NCBI RefSeq assembly: GCF_014898055.3
Contig: NW_023601433.1
Span: 21,813,641-21,877,640 of the forward strand
DNA length: 64,000 nt
Origin: Talpa occidentalis
Taxonomy: Eukaryota; Chordata; Mammalia; Eulipotyphla; Talpidae
Direction of reading: 5' to 3'
Under the pieces are notes generated by a model. That model did no database searches, was not told where the DNA came from, and was given only the letters and a program-made list of their open reading frames with translations. Shown one piece after another: positions 1-12,569 of the stretch. How positions within the stretch are numbered: position 1 is the first letter of the stretch; each line of letters starts with the position of its first letter. The position numbers were made by a program, and so were the translations under genes.

Positions 1-1654
1 CTTGTGTGTAAGTGTGATGAGATGAGGTCACACTCATCTCCAGCATTGGTCTACCCTACAAGATGGGTTCTTTAAAATCTGCTGGTCTTCATGAGGTGGG
101 GTTCATCTCCTGCCTGCCTTGCCCCCACCTCTCTCTCTCATCACAGGTCCTTGGCCCCAGGTGCACTGACAGGCCTCTTGCCCACCTGCTTCTGTGTTCC
201 CACGCCTTAGCTTCTGTTCCTGTGACCTAGTCTGCTGCCTTCTCTTCAGCTTTGCTTTTGGGAAAATCACTCTCATCTGCTATGTTTTAGACTTTTTGTG
301 CACCACGGTAAGGAAAACTTAATACGTCGTCGTCGTGACTTGACCAAAATGCATTTAGTCTCTCTAAATACATGTAAAGGAGATCAAGTTAAATGAGGTA
401 AGGAAAAGAAATTAAATGAGATAATACACCTGTTATCTGAGTGTGGTGCCGGGGCCTCAGAGGATACTCATCACCAGCTCTGTTTTTCTTGCATTCAAGA
501 GTATTTCAGATTTGACAAGTGCCCTGAAACAGTAATTTATGAGGTTCATCCTTTCATATTTCAAAACCAGCCTGCTTGCCTTCTTTCTCTCTCACTTTTT
601 ATCATACTAAGCACATTTAGTGTATTAGGGAAAGAGGAAAAAAATACCCATAAACTTTCTACACAGAAACAGGAATTACAGTGGCCTCAGTGTTCATTTA
701 CACAGTCCTTTCGAACAATAATTCATAGAGAAGCTCCAGTTTTGTCTGAGGACACCTTCTAAACTCACCAATCATCAGTTCCCCAAAGTGTCCTCCTGGC
801 TCCCCACCCCTGCTTTCTTTCCCTAATTCCAACTCCAGGTCCCTGTTGTGAAAAGTTTGTGTCCCACACAGTGAGCTCAGCCTGTCACGCCATGGCCTTG
901 CTCCCCATTCCTGAGATGGGTTACAGCCTTTGTTCTGCCTCCCCGCCCCCTGGCTCGCTGAGGGCAGGCCCCTCTGGGGCCCAGCCGGTGGCCCTATCAT
1001 TCATCCTTTCCCTTCTTTGGAGTCTGGTGGAATTGATACGTTAATAAAAGCTACTGCTGCCTTATCCCTCTTACCAACTTTTATGCAGATTTATTGTGTG
1101 GGCCTGTCTGCCTGGGTGTCTGTGTTATAAAGACTCAGAAATGGTTTCTTTTTTCACCCATTATTTGGAGAGAATAATAAGTCTCTGTCAGATAAGCTTC
1201 TTGGAGGCTCAAGGTTTTTGAAAAGAACTTGCATAATTGGTGTCTGTGGAGTTGTTCCACCCAGAACTTACCCCGTTGTGTGGCTAGAATGTATATTCTG
1301 TACATTTAAATATTTCCCTATTAAGTCAGAAGTCAAGTTGCCCTGGTCCCTGTGCTTGGATCAACATGTGGCTCCAGTCACATGGCAGGCGAGTTCTTTT
1401 CTGCGTGGGACACATTCTCACAGAGATCACTGCCAGCCCCGAACTGGCCTCTGCTCCCACTTTCCTGGAGCCCACGGCATCTGCCTTTTTAAACAACAGT
1501 CTTGACTCGGCCGCAGGTCAGCCGGAAAGCCAGAGGCTGAGAGAGGTGTCTGGGTCCTTCGGTGTGTGTCCTCTGCCCCTTCTTCGAAATCTCTGGAAGA
1601 GAGAATTATAGAGGTCCCCTCTGTCACCCCCAGGCCCCCCCAACCCCCCCGCCG

Positions 1655-2000
1655 AGATATGATGGAGTCCACACCCCCACACTAGTTCAGCGTGTGATGG
1701 TTTAGAGATAGGGTCTTTACAGAGAGAATCACATTAAAATGCGATCACTAGGCTGGGCCCTACGCCAGTGTGATCAGTGTTCTTACAAAAAGGGAAAATT
1801 TGGGCCCCAAGACTGACATGTACAGGGAGAAATTGCCGTTCACGAGCCCTGGAGAGGGGCCTAGGACAGATCCCCAGAGCCTTCCGACAGCTGCTGACCC
1901 ATTGATCTCAGGCTTCTGGCCCCCAGAATTGTGAGATACTACATTCCTGTTGTTTCAGCCACTCAGCTGTGGTGGCAGCACCAGCAGGCTCATTCAGGTA
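1655..2000 (+). mobile_element. MaLR-type LTR remnant
   Basis: The sequence follows the layout of mammalian apparent LTR retrotransposon LTRs. It has a GGTTTAGAGATAGGGTCTTT-like segment, a GGCTGGGCCCTA box, an AGAATTGTGAGA segment near the 3' end, and then CATTCCTGTTGTTTCAGCCA. It is old and diverged, with no clear target duplication. Subfamily assignment (MLT/MST type) is from memory of these motifs and is not certain. It has no coding capacity. Confidence 0.6.
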
Positions 2001-4269
2001 TTGTTTGTTCTCAGTGGCCCTTACAAAAAGTTTTACCACTTGGCTTGCAAGTCCAAGGTCTCCCTCTTCAGTTCCAGTTTCTAAATACTGGTACGCAGAA
2101 GACTTTCTGTGACCCGACAGGTCTTTGGCCTGGTGGGGCCTCAGTGTGGTGCTTTGTTTTCCAGAAATTCGGGCCTTCCCAGGCATGTGTTCCTGGCTGT
2201 GGGCTGCACAGTTTTCTGTAGGAGCGTCTCTGCAGCTCCTGGGGTCCTCACATTCTGGGCATGTCTGTGGAGCAGATATCCGAGAGCGTGACATCCTGGG
2301 GTTAACTGGAGCCTCACTCTCCCTGTCTCTCTGGCAGCCACTGGCTCTCTGTTCAGAGTCGCCCCCTGGAGCTGACCTTGCCAGCTGCCTCTGACCTCCA
2401 GGAGAGCGTCCTCTCAGCCTTCCTTAATCACTGCTCACCTCTTACTCCAGTCGGTGCTCTACCTGCACTGTCCAGGAACCAATGATTGGAATACAAGTAC
2501 AACTGGAACTTTTTTCGAATAGCCACTCATTCAGAAGTTTAAGAAGTCATGACCTTCAAACACAGGTCAGGAGTTAGGGTATACTGGGGATAGGTCGTTA
2601 AGTCTCCCTTCCTGAAACATGTTGGGGACCTCAGGTAAAAGGCCTTGTGGCCAAACAGGCTCTTGTCTTTGAGGCTGGCAGGTACAGGGCAGGGCTGTCC
2701 TAACACAGTCCCTGGGCAGAGCTAGGCTTTGTGGGGTCTGAAGCTTTTGTAATTGAAGACCATTTTCTAGGAGAAAAGAAAGAGTGATTATATAACCCCC
2801 AAACTGGCTTCCCAAATGAACAGCACTCATAAAGGAACTGGAAGGCTAGTAATGACCCAGGCTGACTGGAGGGAGTGTCGGGGAAGAGAGATTAGATAAG
2901 GGGCTCAGGTCAAGGGAGTCCCTGGGGGTTGCTCAGAAATGAAACATCAATGACCATTTTGTTTTAGAGTTCTGAGCAAAGGATGAAAGCATTGCCTTGA
3001 AAGGCAGATTCTATGGTGGCTTGTCAGATGCAAAGAATAAATCATTGAGTCAGGTCAGAACAAGCCTTGGAGTCCGTGTTATGGTCTAGGGCAGGTTGGC
3101 TCTGTGGAGTTGGACCTGAGGGGTCTGGAAGAAGCTGTGGTAGGACCCACAGGATGCTGGGAAGTGAGGGGAAGTTGTTGGTAGGGGCGGCTGGGAGCTC
3201 TCTGTGAGTTGCTGAAGGAAATACAGGATAAGATTTCTGTTTCTTTAGTGTGAGTGGTGTGTGGGCTCATTGACTGGAGCAGCAAGGCGTTCTGGCCCGT
3301 GGGCAGTGACAGCATGGGGCTGTGCTCGGAGGGGCGGGAGCAGAGTCTAAAAGAGATGTTGGTGTGTAGGAAGACCTGACTCCCTGACTCCTGGCTCTTG
3401 AGGAGAAGAGCCCATGTGAGGACAGGCCCCTCAGGACTTGGTTGCATGTACTGGTCGGGCTCCAGGTGTGGCTGCTTCCCGGCAGCCTCCATCCAGGTGG
3501 ACGGCTGAGTTCTGCTGCGCTGTTTTAGGACCTGTTTCTGGCATTAGCGCTGGTTCCCTTGTCATCCCAGGGATGTCTCCTTGGCCTTGGTAGAGTGTTC
3601 ACTGACTAACTCGAGGCTCCTTTTTGTGCTTCCTTTTGCTTTTAACACTTGTTTCCTAAAATTGATTCTTCCCTCATGATGTGACCCACTATTTTCCCCC
3701 AGCTTTCTAGACAGTGCACATGTCAGCAGGCAGTTTTTGTTTTTTACTTTTTTTTTTTAATCTGTTTTTAACCTGTCCCTCTACCCATTGCCTACTATAT
3801 TTTCTACAACTAAACTGCCTTCACTTTCCGATCGCCCTGCAGGGCTGCGGCTTTATAAACACTGTGAACCCTGGGGCTGTGACGTGCATGTTGGTGTAGC
3901 TGTTTTTTGCAGCCTATTTCCTCCCTTGATTTCAAAACGCTTTCTACATTTTGGTTCATTTCAATTAGTGACTGAAATGTAGAAGATGAAAAAGAAGCGT
4001 TGGGGAGACAGGTGCCTCACAAACTTAAATACAGCAAGAAACATGGGTTATTTTGAGAATACTTGGTTCTCTAATTAGAGATAAATGAAATACTTTGAGA
4101 ACTGATCAATTGCCAAAAAAAAAAAAAAAAAAAGACAAGGTTAAACTGGACTGTATTACATCATTATTCAGATAAACTGGAGGTAAGCTGTGAGCCAAGG
4201 CCCAAAAGAATATAGAAATCTATGAAGAAACAATGAAGGCCGTTTGGGAGAGATCTTATTTAAAGCTAT

Positions 4270-4440
4270 ACATTTTGTAGTCCTCTGACCCTGGTATCAA
4301 GAGCCACTTCAGTTTCTTTATTTAAAAGCAGAAAAAATGAACTTACTGTGTAGAGTTAAAATGAGCATTCATTGAGATGTATGTGAACCATTGAGCATGG
4401 TTCCTGGCTTATAATAAGCATGCTTATAGCAGATAAGAAA
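4270..4440 (+). repeat. MIR-like SINE relic
   Basis: The order of motifs is that of the 3' half of a MIR element: a pyrimidine-rich TTCAGTTTCTTTATTTAAAA segment, then AGTTAAAATGAGCATTCATT, then a GGTTCCTGGCTTATAATAAG end. It is strongly diverged, as expected for this ancient mammalian family. Confidence 0.55.
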
Positions 4441-5075
4441 AATGTCACTACACACCTATTATGATGACTTAACAGAAGAACCAAGCCGTGGTAACACCAA
4501 GACTGACAAGACTGCAGAGCAACTGAAATTCACATATGTTGCTGGTAGGAATGCAAAATGGTACAACCAGTTTGGAAAATAGTTTGGGTGTTTTGTATAA
4601 AGTTCAACACATGGTTCCATACAACCAGTGATCCTACTCTTAATATTTATTCAAGGGAGTAGAAATTTATGGGCTCACAGAATTCATAATGGCTTTATTT
4701 GTATTTGCTCTAAATTGGAAGCTACTTAACTAACTCTCCCTCAGCTAGGGAGTATAGGTGAATGAGCTGATATGCCCAGACCAGGGGAGTGTGGTTGTGT
4801 GCAGTGGAAAGCCATCCTCGCAACAGAAAGGAAACATAGAGGTGGGAATGATCTCAGTGCTTCGTGTAAATGAAGGAAGCCAGTGTCAAAAGGTGACATG
4901 CCATGTAATTCCTTGTATATGATATTCTGGAAAAGGTAAAATTGTAGAGAAAGAAAACTGAGCAGGGATTGCTGGGGTAGGGAGAGGGTTATGGTACTCA
5001 GGGTGATTTTTCTGGGTGATGGAGCTGTTCTGTATTCTGGTTGTGGTGGTTGCATGACTGTGAGCCTTGTCAGAG
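4440..5075 (+). repeat. Old L1 3'-end fragment
   Basis: The text resembles the end of an L1 ORF2 followed by 3' UTR. It has a TTGCTGGTAGGAATGCAAAA segment, CAACCAGTGATCCTACTCTT, and then an untranslated part containing a TTCTGGGTGATGGAGCTGTT box. The frame is broken by many changes and the copy is old. Confidence 0.6.
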
Positions 5076-5315
5076 TTTACACGCCTCCAAGGTGGTTGGA
5101 TGAATTCTGATGACAGGCTTTGTCCCCTTGCACGTGGGGTTCTGTGTAACTGGCAACAGAGAATGGAGCCTTCTGGGGGGTTTCTAGTGCCCCAGCCCCC
5201 GTGCCATTCACATTGCTGTCGCCCACACAGCAGTGGGTCATTCTTATATCAAATGTTTGAAATGGGCGAAGGGGCAGGTTGCTCGCACCCTGTAAGGTTG
5301 CTGACACTGCTTTTA

Positions 5316-6467
5316 TTTATTTATATATTTTATTTAAATATTTTATTTTATATAATTCTTACATCTTTTTTCATCTTTGCACAATGTATGCATTTTCATT
5401 TTGGTTATATTCCCCATACAAATGCACCCCCCCCCCTTATTTTGACTCTAGTCCTTCCTCTCCCAGCCTCTTCTCATAGTGTGTCTCTGGTTTATAGTTG
5501 CTTGTTTATTTTGATTTTTACTTTGTATTGATTAGTCTTTTTCCTGGTCTCTTATTTAGGTTTTCTAAATTCCTGCTATGAGTGAGACCATCCGGTCTTT
5601 TTCTTTTTCTTTCTGACTTATTTCGCTGAGCATGATCCCTTCTAGCTCCATCCATGTTGCTGCAAACTGCATGTGTTTATCTTTTTTGATTGCTGAGTAA
5701 TATTCCACTGTGTATATGTACCACATCTTCTTGATCCAGTCATCTATTTTTGGGCATTTGGGTTGCTTTAAGACCTGAAACCATAAAATACATAGAAGAA
5801 AATATAGGCGAAACACTGCATGACATGGACCTCAAAAACATCTTTACAGACACATCACCCAAAGCAGTGATAGTGAAGGCAAAGATCAACAGCTGGGACT
5901 ACATCAAATTAAAGAGCTTCTGCACAGCAAAGGAGACAATAACAAAAACAAAGAGAAACCCCACCGACTGGGAGAAAATTTTCGCACACAGCACTAATGA
6001 TAAAGGACTGATCACAAAAATCTACAAAGAGCTGATGAGACTCAACAAAAACAAAGAAAATAATCCAGTCAAAAAAGGGGCAGAGGAGCTAAAAAGAAAC
6101 TTCTCTGAAGAGGAAATGCAAATGGCCAACAGGCATATGAAAAAATGTTCAACATCACTTGTAATCAGGGAAATGCAAATCAAAACTACCATGAGATACC
6201 ATCTCACACCACTGAGAATGGCACTTTTTAAAAAAACTAGCAACAACAAATGTTGGCGAGGGTGTGGAGAAAAAGGAAGTCTCCTGCACTGCTGGTGGGA
6301 GTGCAAACTGGTCCAACCACTATGGAGAGCTGTGTGGAGATTTCTTGAACTACTAAACATAGAGCTTCCATATGATCCAGTAATCCCACTCCTAGGTATT
6401 TACCCAAATGACACAGAAACAGTAATTCCAAAGGGCACCTGCACCCCAGTGTTTATAGCAGCACTAT
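5316..6467 (-). mobile_element. Twin-primed (5'-inverted) L1 insertion
   Basis: This is a 5'-truncated L1 with an internal inversion. The left part (5316 to about 5772) is on the - strand. It ends with the ORF2 C-terminus, where EYYSAIKK and MLSEISQKEKEKDRM can be read, followed by a 3' UTR and an AT-rich tail at 5316. The right part (about 5773-6467) is the immediately preceding piece of ORF2, flipped to the + strand; [25 protein letters not shown] and [15 protein letters not shown] are readable in one long frame (5750-6505). Both parts together are flanked by a 14-bp duplication TGACACTGCTTTTA at 5302-5315 and 6468-6481. This is the known outcome of twin priming during target-primed reverse transcription. 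The inverted part is open over more than 230 codons, so the copy is fairly young. It is not a host gene. Confidence 0.93.
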
Positions 6468-7559
6468 TGACACTGCTTTTAGACGAGACAAAGAGGAGTG
6501 GTTGAAACAGCTTTACAAAAAGCACACTCTTAACCTGTAATCTGTAAACATTTCTCTGCATTTACCCATCCCTGAGAATAGCCTCATTGACCCTGTCCTG
6601 TTGGCTGCAGTTCTTTGCTACCTATGTGACATTTTGTTTATGCAGAGACCTGTCTTCTCTTCTGGTTGCTCCTTTCTCCATTAAAAAAATGCTTATCCCA
6701 TGTGACTTCTTATGTCTGCACAGGAGGCCAAATGCTTCTGTAGCTTTTTCTCCCAAAATCTTTAGTGCACCCTTGAGTTTATATTAGAAGGGTCTCAGGA
6801 AAGGCTGACAGGGTCATTCAGGGAATTTTACCCAGTTACCTTGTTTATTTGAACCCCAGCCTTTGCATTTCAGAACAGTATGCAGAAAGCACTTAAAATA
6901 TTAAAACTAGCCTGGGACCAGATGGGCCAGATTTTTCTCAGCAGAAAAGGGATGGTATCTTAGAACTCCCAGCCACCAACCAGAATGAAGACCCTGTACA
7001 GAGTCTGTGGCGGATCCTTAGGATATGTAGTGGCTCAGGGTGCCACTGGCCGCCTTGGTTCTGACCGGGTGGTCTGCACTCTGGAACCGGAGTGAAGATT
7101 GTGGAGCAGAGCCTGGTGAATGGAAGTCCTCCTCTTCCTGGGGCCCTTTTTTCTCCAGGGATTTGTTGGGTCATGATGCCTCCCTAGAATCCTGGGGAAC
7201 TGTCACCTCAGACTGTTGGCCTAACCCTATTTGCTGTCTCTGGAAGACTGGCCGGCATGCCCTTGATTCCTGACTTTTGACCAGAATGACTACTGAGAGT
7301 TTTGGACGGCCCAGGAAGAGGCCACAGTCACAGCCTGTAGAATGTGTTCCCAATCCAGCAGCCACCTGCCCAGTGCTTCCTCCCCAGTTCCTGAGCCCAT
7401 GTCCTAAGTCTGCTCACTCATCAGACCCTGATCTCTCTTTTCCAGAATTGACCACTGTCATCTCTTAGTTGCTTCTTATTTCCTCCCTATAAAGACTTCT
7501 CTGAATCATTGCCCACATTCCAGCAAAACATACCACCAAGACTTTATACTATTGATAGT

Positions 7560-7725
7560 ATCAGTAACAATTCTAAGATTATTGAACATGTAGACTGTGC
7601 CAGGCATAGTGCTGAGAGCCTACAGAGATGCTCTCTGTGACCATTAATCATGATCCCCACTCTATAGACAGGAAGCTATAGGCCAGTTTGGGGTCACATC
7701 CCACACCTTGTGCTCATCCCTGAGA
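7560..7725 (-). repeat. MIR relic
   Basis: GTGCCAGGCATAGTGCTGAG and ATGATCCCCACTCTATAGAC are the hallmark MIR segments read on the complementary strand. The copy is diverged. Confidence 0.65.
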
Positions 7726-7835
7726 CTCCTGAGGACAGAACCTGACCGTGAACAATGATCTCTTCATCTCTACCTCCTAGCAAAGATCTGGCATATAATA
7801 AAGAGTCAAAAAAACAAGTGAATAAATTGGTCATT
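7725..7835 (+). repeat. L2 3'-end relic
   Basis: CTAGCAAAGATCTGGCATAT and the AATAAAGAGTC...GTGAATAAATT end resemble the 3' terminus of ancient L2 elements. It is short and diverged. Confidence 0.5.
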
Positions 7836-8419
7836 TTCATTAGTGGCTTCTAAAGCTCCAAAGCTCTTTTAGTGGTGCTGTTAATAGATTTTCCCAGATC
7901 TTTTCTTGTTTATTTATTAAAAGGGATGTAATATTCAAATTGGGGGCTGTTGGTTCAAAATGTATTAATAGCACTCGCTTTTACTCCATGCCAAATCTTT
8001 TGGTAGAAATGCCCTTTAATGTCATAGCCCCAAGATTTTTATGGGCAATAGCCCTGTAAAATTGGCTTCCTGTTTGTTGTAAAGCTGTGTGGAGGACTTC
8101 CTATGTTATTTCATCCATATCCTTGTCTCAGTTGCTGCCTAGCTGACTATTCTCAATGAAATGACCTAAAACAAGAATAATCTGTGACTTCTCACAACCA
8201 TGTGGGTTGGTTGGGGAGGCCTTCTGCTGCTCTCCCCAGGGATCACATGTGTCCCTGCGGTGAAATGATAGCTGGATTGACTGGGTGAAAGTGTCCTCAC
8301 TCACATATCCCACAGTATGGCTGGCTGTTGTCTGGGGCACCACAGCTCTTGACTCATTTGTCATAGATTAACTCCATGTCAGTGTGGGTTTATTTCTGAA
8401 CCCTCATTTCTATTTCCTT

Positions 8420-10185
8420 CTTCTCTGTGTCTGTTTTTATACCAGTACCATACTGTTTTGATTACCACAACTTTGTAGATAGTTCAAGCCTGAGAGTAGG
8501 ATATGTTCTTTTTTTGTCATAATTGCTTTGGCTGTTTGGGGTCTGTGGTTCCTTAAGAATTTCGTTAATATTTCTTTTGTTAATTTGAAGAATTCATTAA
8601 AACTTTGATAGGAATCACAATCTGTATATTTCTTTGGGTAGGATGGCCATTTTAACAAAGTTAATTCTTTCATTCTATGAGCAGGGAATATTTTTCCATT
8701 TCTTTGTGCTGTCTTCTATTTCCTTTAACAATGTCTTAGAGTGTGCATTGTACAAATCCTTTACTTCCTTAGTTAAGTTTACTCGTAGGTATCTAATTAT
8801 TTTGATGTGATTGTAAATGGGTTTGCTTTCTTGATTCCTTTCTCTTCTAACTCTTTTTTTTTTTTGCATGTAAGAGTGCAATTAATTTTTTGTAAATTGA
8901 TTTTGTAACCTGCCACTTTACTGTGATGGTTTGTTATTTCAGTTAGTTTTTAGTGGAATATTTAGGGTTTTCAATGTATGTTATCATGTCATCTGCAAAT
9001 AGTGATAATTTTACTTCTTTCCCAGTTTGGATTACTTTTATATGTTTCTCCTACCTGATTATTATATCTAGGACTTCTAGTACTAGGTTGAATAGTAGTG
9101 GTGAATGTGGACATCCTTTGTTTTGTAGCTGATCTTAGAGGAAAAAGTTTCAGTTTTCACAATTGAATATGATGCTAGCTGTGGGTTTATTATATATGAC
9201 CTTAATTATGTTGAACTATGTCCTATCCCCATTCTTTTAGGGTTTTTATTATAAATGGATATTGAGTCTGATCATACGCTTTTTCTGCATCTATTGATAG
9301 GATCATATGATTTTTATCTTTCCTTTTGTTGATGTGGTGAATTATATTGATTGATTTTTGGATGTTGAATTAGCCCTGTACCCAAGGAACCAATCCCATT
9401 TGGTTATGGTGTATGATCTTTTTAATGCATTGTTGACTTTGGTTTGCTAAGATTTTGGCATCTGTGTTTATCAGGGATATTCATCTGTAGTTTCCTTTTT
9501 TGTGTGAACTCTTTACTTTTGGTAGCAGAATAGAGTTGGTGTCATAAAATGTGTTTGGAAGCATTATTTCTTTCAGTTGTTTGGAAGATCTTGAGAAGGA
9601 TAAGTATTAGTTTGTCTTTGAAGGTTTGGTAGAAATCAGTAGTGAAATAGTGCTGAGCTTTTTATGGCGGCGAGGACTTTTGATTACTATTTCCTTGCTT
9701 CCAACTGTTCTGTTCAGGTTTTCCATTTCTTCTTGATTCAGTCTTGGATGTTTGTATATTTTAAAGAATTTGTTCATTTCTTCTAGGTTACTCAGCTTGC
9801 TGACATACAGATTTTCATAGTAATCTCTTATGATCCCCTCTGTTTATGAGATGTCTGTTGTAATTTCTCCTCTGTCATTTCTGATTCTATTTGTTAGAGT
9901 TTTTCCCCTTTGTGAACCTAGCTGGAGGTTTGTCTATTTTGTTTATTTTTTCCCAAAGAACCAGCTTTTGATTTCATTGATCTTTTGGGCTATCTTTTTA
10001 TTTCTATTTCACTCATTTCTGCTTTGATTTTTATTATTTCCTCCCTTCTGCTGGCTTTGGGTTCTGCTTGTATTTTTCTAGTTCCTTAAGCTGAGAGGTA
10101 AGGTTGTTTATTTGAGCTCTTTCTTGTTTCTTGATGTGGTCCTGTATTGCTATAATCCCCCTCTTAGAACTGCTTTCTAGTAAGA
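8420..10185 (-). repeat. Antisense L1 ORF2 fragment
   Basis: The + strand text is a classic reversed L1 ORF2. It begins TACCAGTACCATACTGTTTT and continues through the segments complementary to the reverse transcriptase and upstream domains, with many stops. Short broken frames on the - strand (8437-8673, 8675-8881) show L1-type protein pieces such as YLRVNLTKEVKDLYN. Right of about 10185 a MIR begins. No full ORF remains, and no target duplication was identified. Confidence 0.88.
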
Positions 10186-10189
10186 ACCT

Positions 10190-10300
10190 AATATAAATGT
10201 CTGATGTTGCTGTCATCATCATCATACATGTTGTCTCATTTAAATCTTACAGCATCACTATGGGTAGAAAATATGATTTCTATTGCTGTGAACTCTGCAG
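10190..10300 (-). repeat. MIR relic
   Basis: TGTCTCATTTAAATCTTACA followed by GCATCACTATGGGTAGAAAA is the reversed central part of a MIR element. It abuts the end of the antisense L1. Confidence 0.6.
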
Positions 10301-10614
10301 CAGGAACTTGGGTTTGTGAAACATGAGTTCCTGTCAGCAAATCACCTTCTCCCCAAATTTCCCATTATGATTAAAGGAGATAAAGTGTGTGGGCAGGAAG
10401 AGCAACCTTTGGAAACAAATATTAGTATAAGATTATAATCTTCTGAAGTGGAATAAGAGAAGAGGAAGGATGAACAGTGCCCTGTGACTGTCCAACCCAG
10501 CAGCACCCAGCAGCATGCGGGTGCACTGGATTTAGTTATTTTGACTTCCTGCCAGGCACTGATGGGCACTGTGTCCGTCAGCATACCCCAGAACTGGCCT
10601 GGTGTTGTGGGCAA

Positions 10615-10812
10615 GGTGTAGACTCGGAGCCAGTCACACCCAGGGTGACATTGGATGTGCTGCCTCTTACTCTGCACCCTTGATTTTATCTTTTCCTCAT
10701 CTTTTAAATGGGGGACATTAACATGACACTGTAGGATACTGTGAAGACTGACTGAAAGGGCATACATTCACCTCTCTTACAACTCCTGGCACATAGAAAG
10801 TTCTCAGGAAAT
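10615..10812 (+). repeat. MIR relic
   Basis: A CTTTTCCTCATCTTTTAAAT segment followed by an ACTGAAAGGGCATACATTCA region and CTCCTGGCACATAGAAAGTT follows the order of the MIR 3' half. Confidence 0.65.
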
Positions 10813-11459
10813 ATCAGTTCTCTGAAGGTGGCATCACTGTTGTTGCTGCTTCCACCCTCCCAGGGCCTGGCTGGGGGAGCCGGGCAGTCAGCAGAGACGG
10901 CCTCTGACTCCTCACCTTGTTCATGTAGTTGCCTGTGACCTCGGTGACACGGTCCACGATCCCCCTCAGTTTAAAAGGTCTGTGCCAACAATGACTATAA
11001 TCACATGAGATCAGTTTGGTATTTTGTTGACCAATTTCTTGGCAAATACAGTAGGGAAAGGGATGGACACAGAAGAGCAGACCCTTGAACAGCCCTGTCA
11101 AGCTGAATCTGGCAGTGCCAAACCCTGCCCAGGACAGCAGAACCTTTCTGGGCCCTTTCTCTAGTTCTTGGAAGTAGAGATCTTCCTGAATAGTGTCTTG
11201 ACCTCACACCTAAAGGCAGAGGCCAGGTTCACACCAGTTTCTAAAAACAACTCCTGTTCAACTGTGGGTCTCACGGCTGCTTAAGAAGCATTTGTAGTCT
11301 CAAGCCAAATATATGCTGACTGCCCTGATGCCTTGGTGATATGAAATATTGTATGGGTTTGCAGTTCCAACCTAAACATATCTGTTAAAATATATTATTC
11401 ATGAAGGTAATTTGAAAATGTGACAGAAAGTTTGAGATGTGGAGACAACACTCATCCTT

Positions 11460-11905
11460 CTCTGCTCAAACTCATTTTTATTTTAATGCATTTCAGCCCA
11501 AGCTGATCCATATGGAAACATTTTTATATAGTTGTTTCATTGTGTACATAAAATTTTGTCTCCTGCTTCTTCATTTAACATAGTATAAGCATTTTGCTTA
11601 TGACTATGTGATCTTCATAATTATAATTCTTAATGGTTGCATAATATACTTTTAAGGGGCCGTAACATAATTTAATCAACATATTTTTGGTGAATATTTT
11701 AAGTTTCTTTTTTTTTCTTATAAACAATGCTGTAACATTCATGCATGGAATTGGTTCTTTCTTTGGGGGGGTAGTTCATTAGGATAAATTCACAGAAGTG
11801 AGATTTCTCAGCTTAAAGGTTGTAAGTGTCTTTCTAGCATTTGACATGTGATGCCAAATTGCTTTCCAATGCTGTTGAACTCATTTACACTTTATCCTTT
11901 TGCTT
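11460..11905 (-). repeat. Old L1 fragment
   Basis: Phrases such as TTCATTAGGATAAATTCACA, GCCAAATTGCTTTCCAATGC and ACTCATTTACACTTTATCC are typical of the reversed 3' part of old mammalian L1 families. The copy is diverged and non-coding. The subfamily cannot be named from the text alone. Confidence 0.6.
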
Positions 11906-12569
11906 TTAAAGCAGATAATGGGACATCTGTAGCCCACGGTGTAACACCACACACTGGAATAATGTGGAATGTGTCCTAGCTATTGAGAGCAGAAAATGGG
12001 CTTGTAAATAAAGGTGCCAGAGGTAAGGGATCGGATCGAGTAAATTGTCCCTGACTGAGCCTGTCCATCCTGCCCCAGGGCAGAATACAAGAGAGGAGTG
12101 TCCCCTGTGGCAGCCAGCGATGGGGGACATGGCAGTCGATGATACTGCATGTCATTCGGATGAGGGGATGACATGAATGTTCCCCTCACTTTTTGTGATG
12201 TGAAATAACTTTCAAAGAAGTTTGAACAGGTTGACTAGAGGCTGAGGTCCAGTGATGCTGCATCTCCCATCTTTCCCCAGGTGTGTACTTCTCTATGAAG
12301 TGGGCTAGTGGCGCATGATAGTGTTTCCACAAATCCTTTGTGAAAGAAGAATTTGTAAGTCATAAAAGAAAGACCTTATGAAAAGAGTGGATTAGGACAA
12401 CATTCTAGATGTTTTGGCTCCATGCACATGGCAGGTAGCCATTGAGCCCTACATAAAGAGAATGTTAATGAGAACGTACACATTTTAAAATAATAAAAAT
12501 GAATGCCCAGTAGTTCCCATTTATTGATACTCCTTTGTTGGAACTTCAGAAAACAAAACAAAACCTGTA

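Noticed and set aside
3079..3492. 137-codon - strand ORF
   Set aside because: Ser/Pro/Leu-biased composition, no recognised domain, and no splice or retrocopy signs; most likely a chance open frame.
5750..6505. The longest open frame in the window (251 codons) as a host gene
   Set aside because: It is the inverted ORF2 piece of an L1, with recognisable L1 protein text and a target duplication around the insertion.
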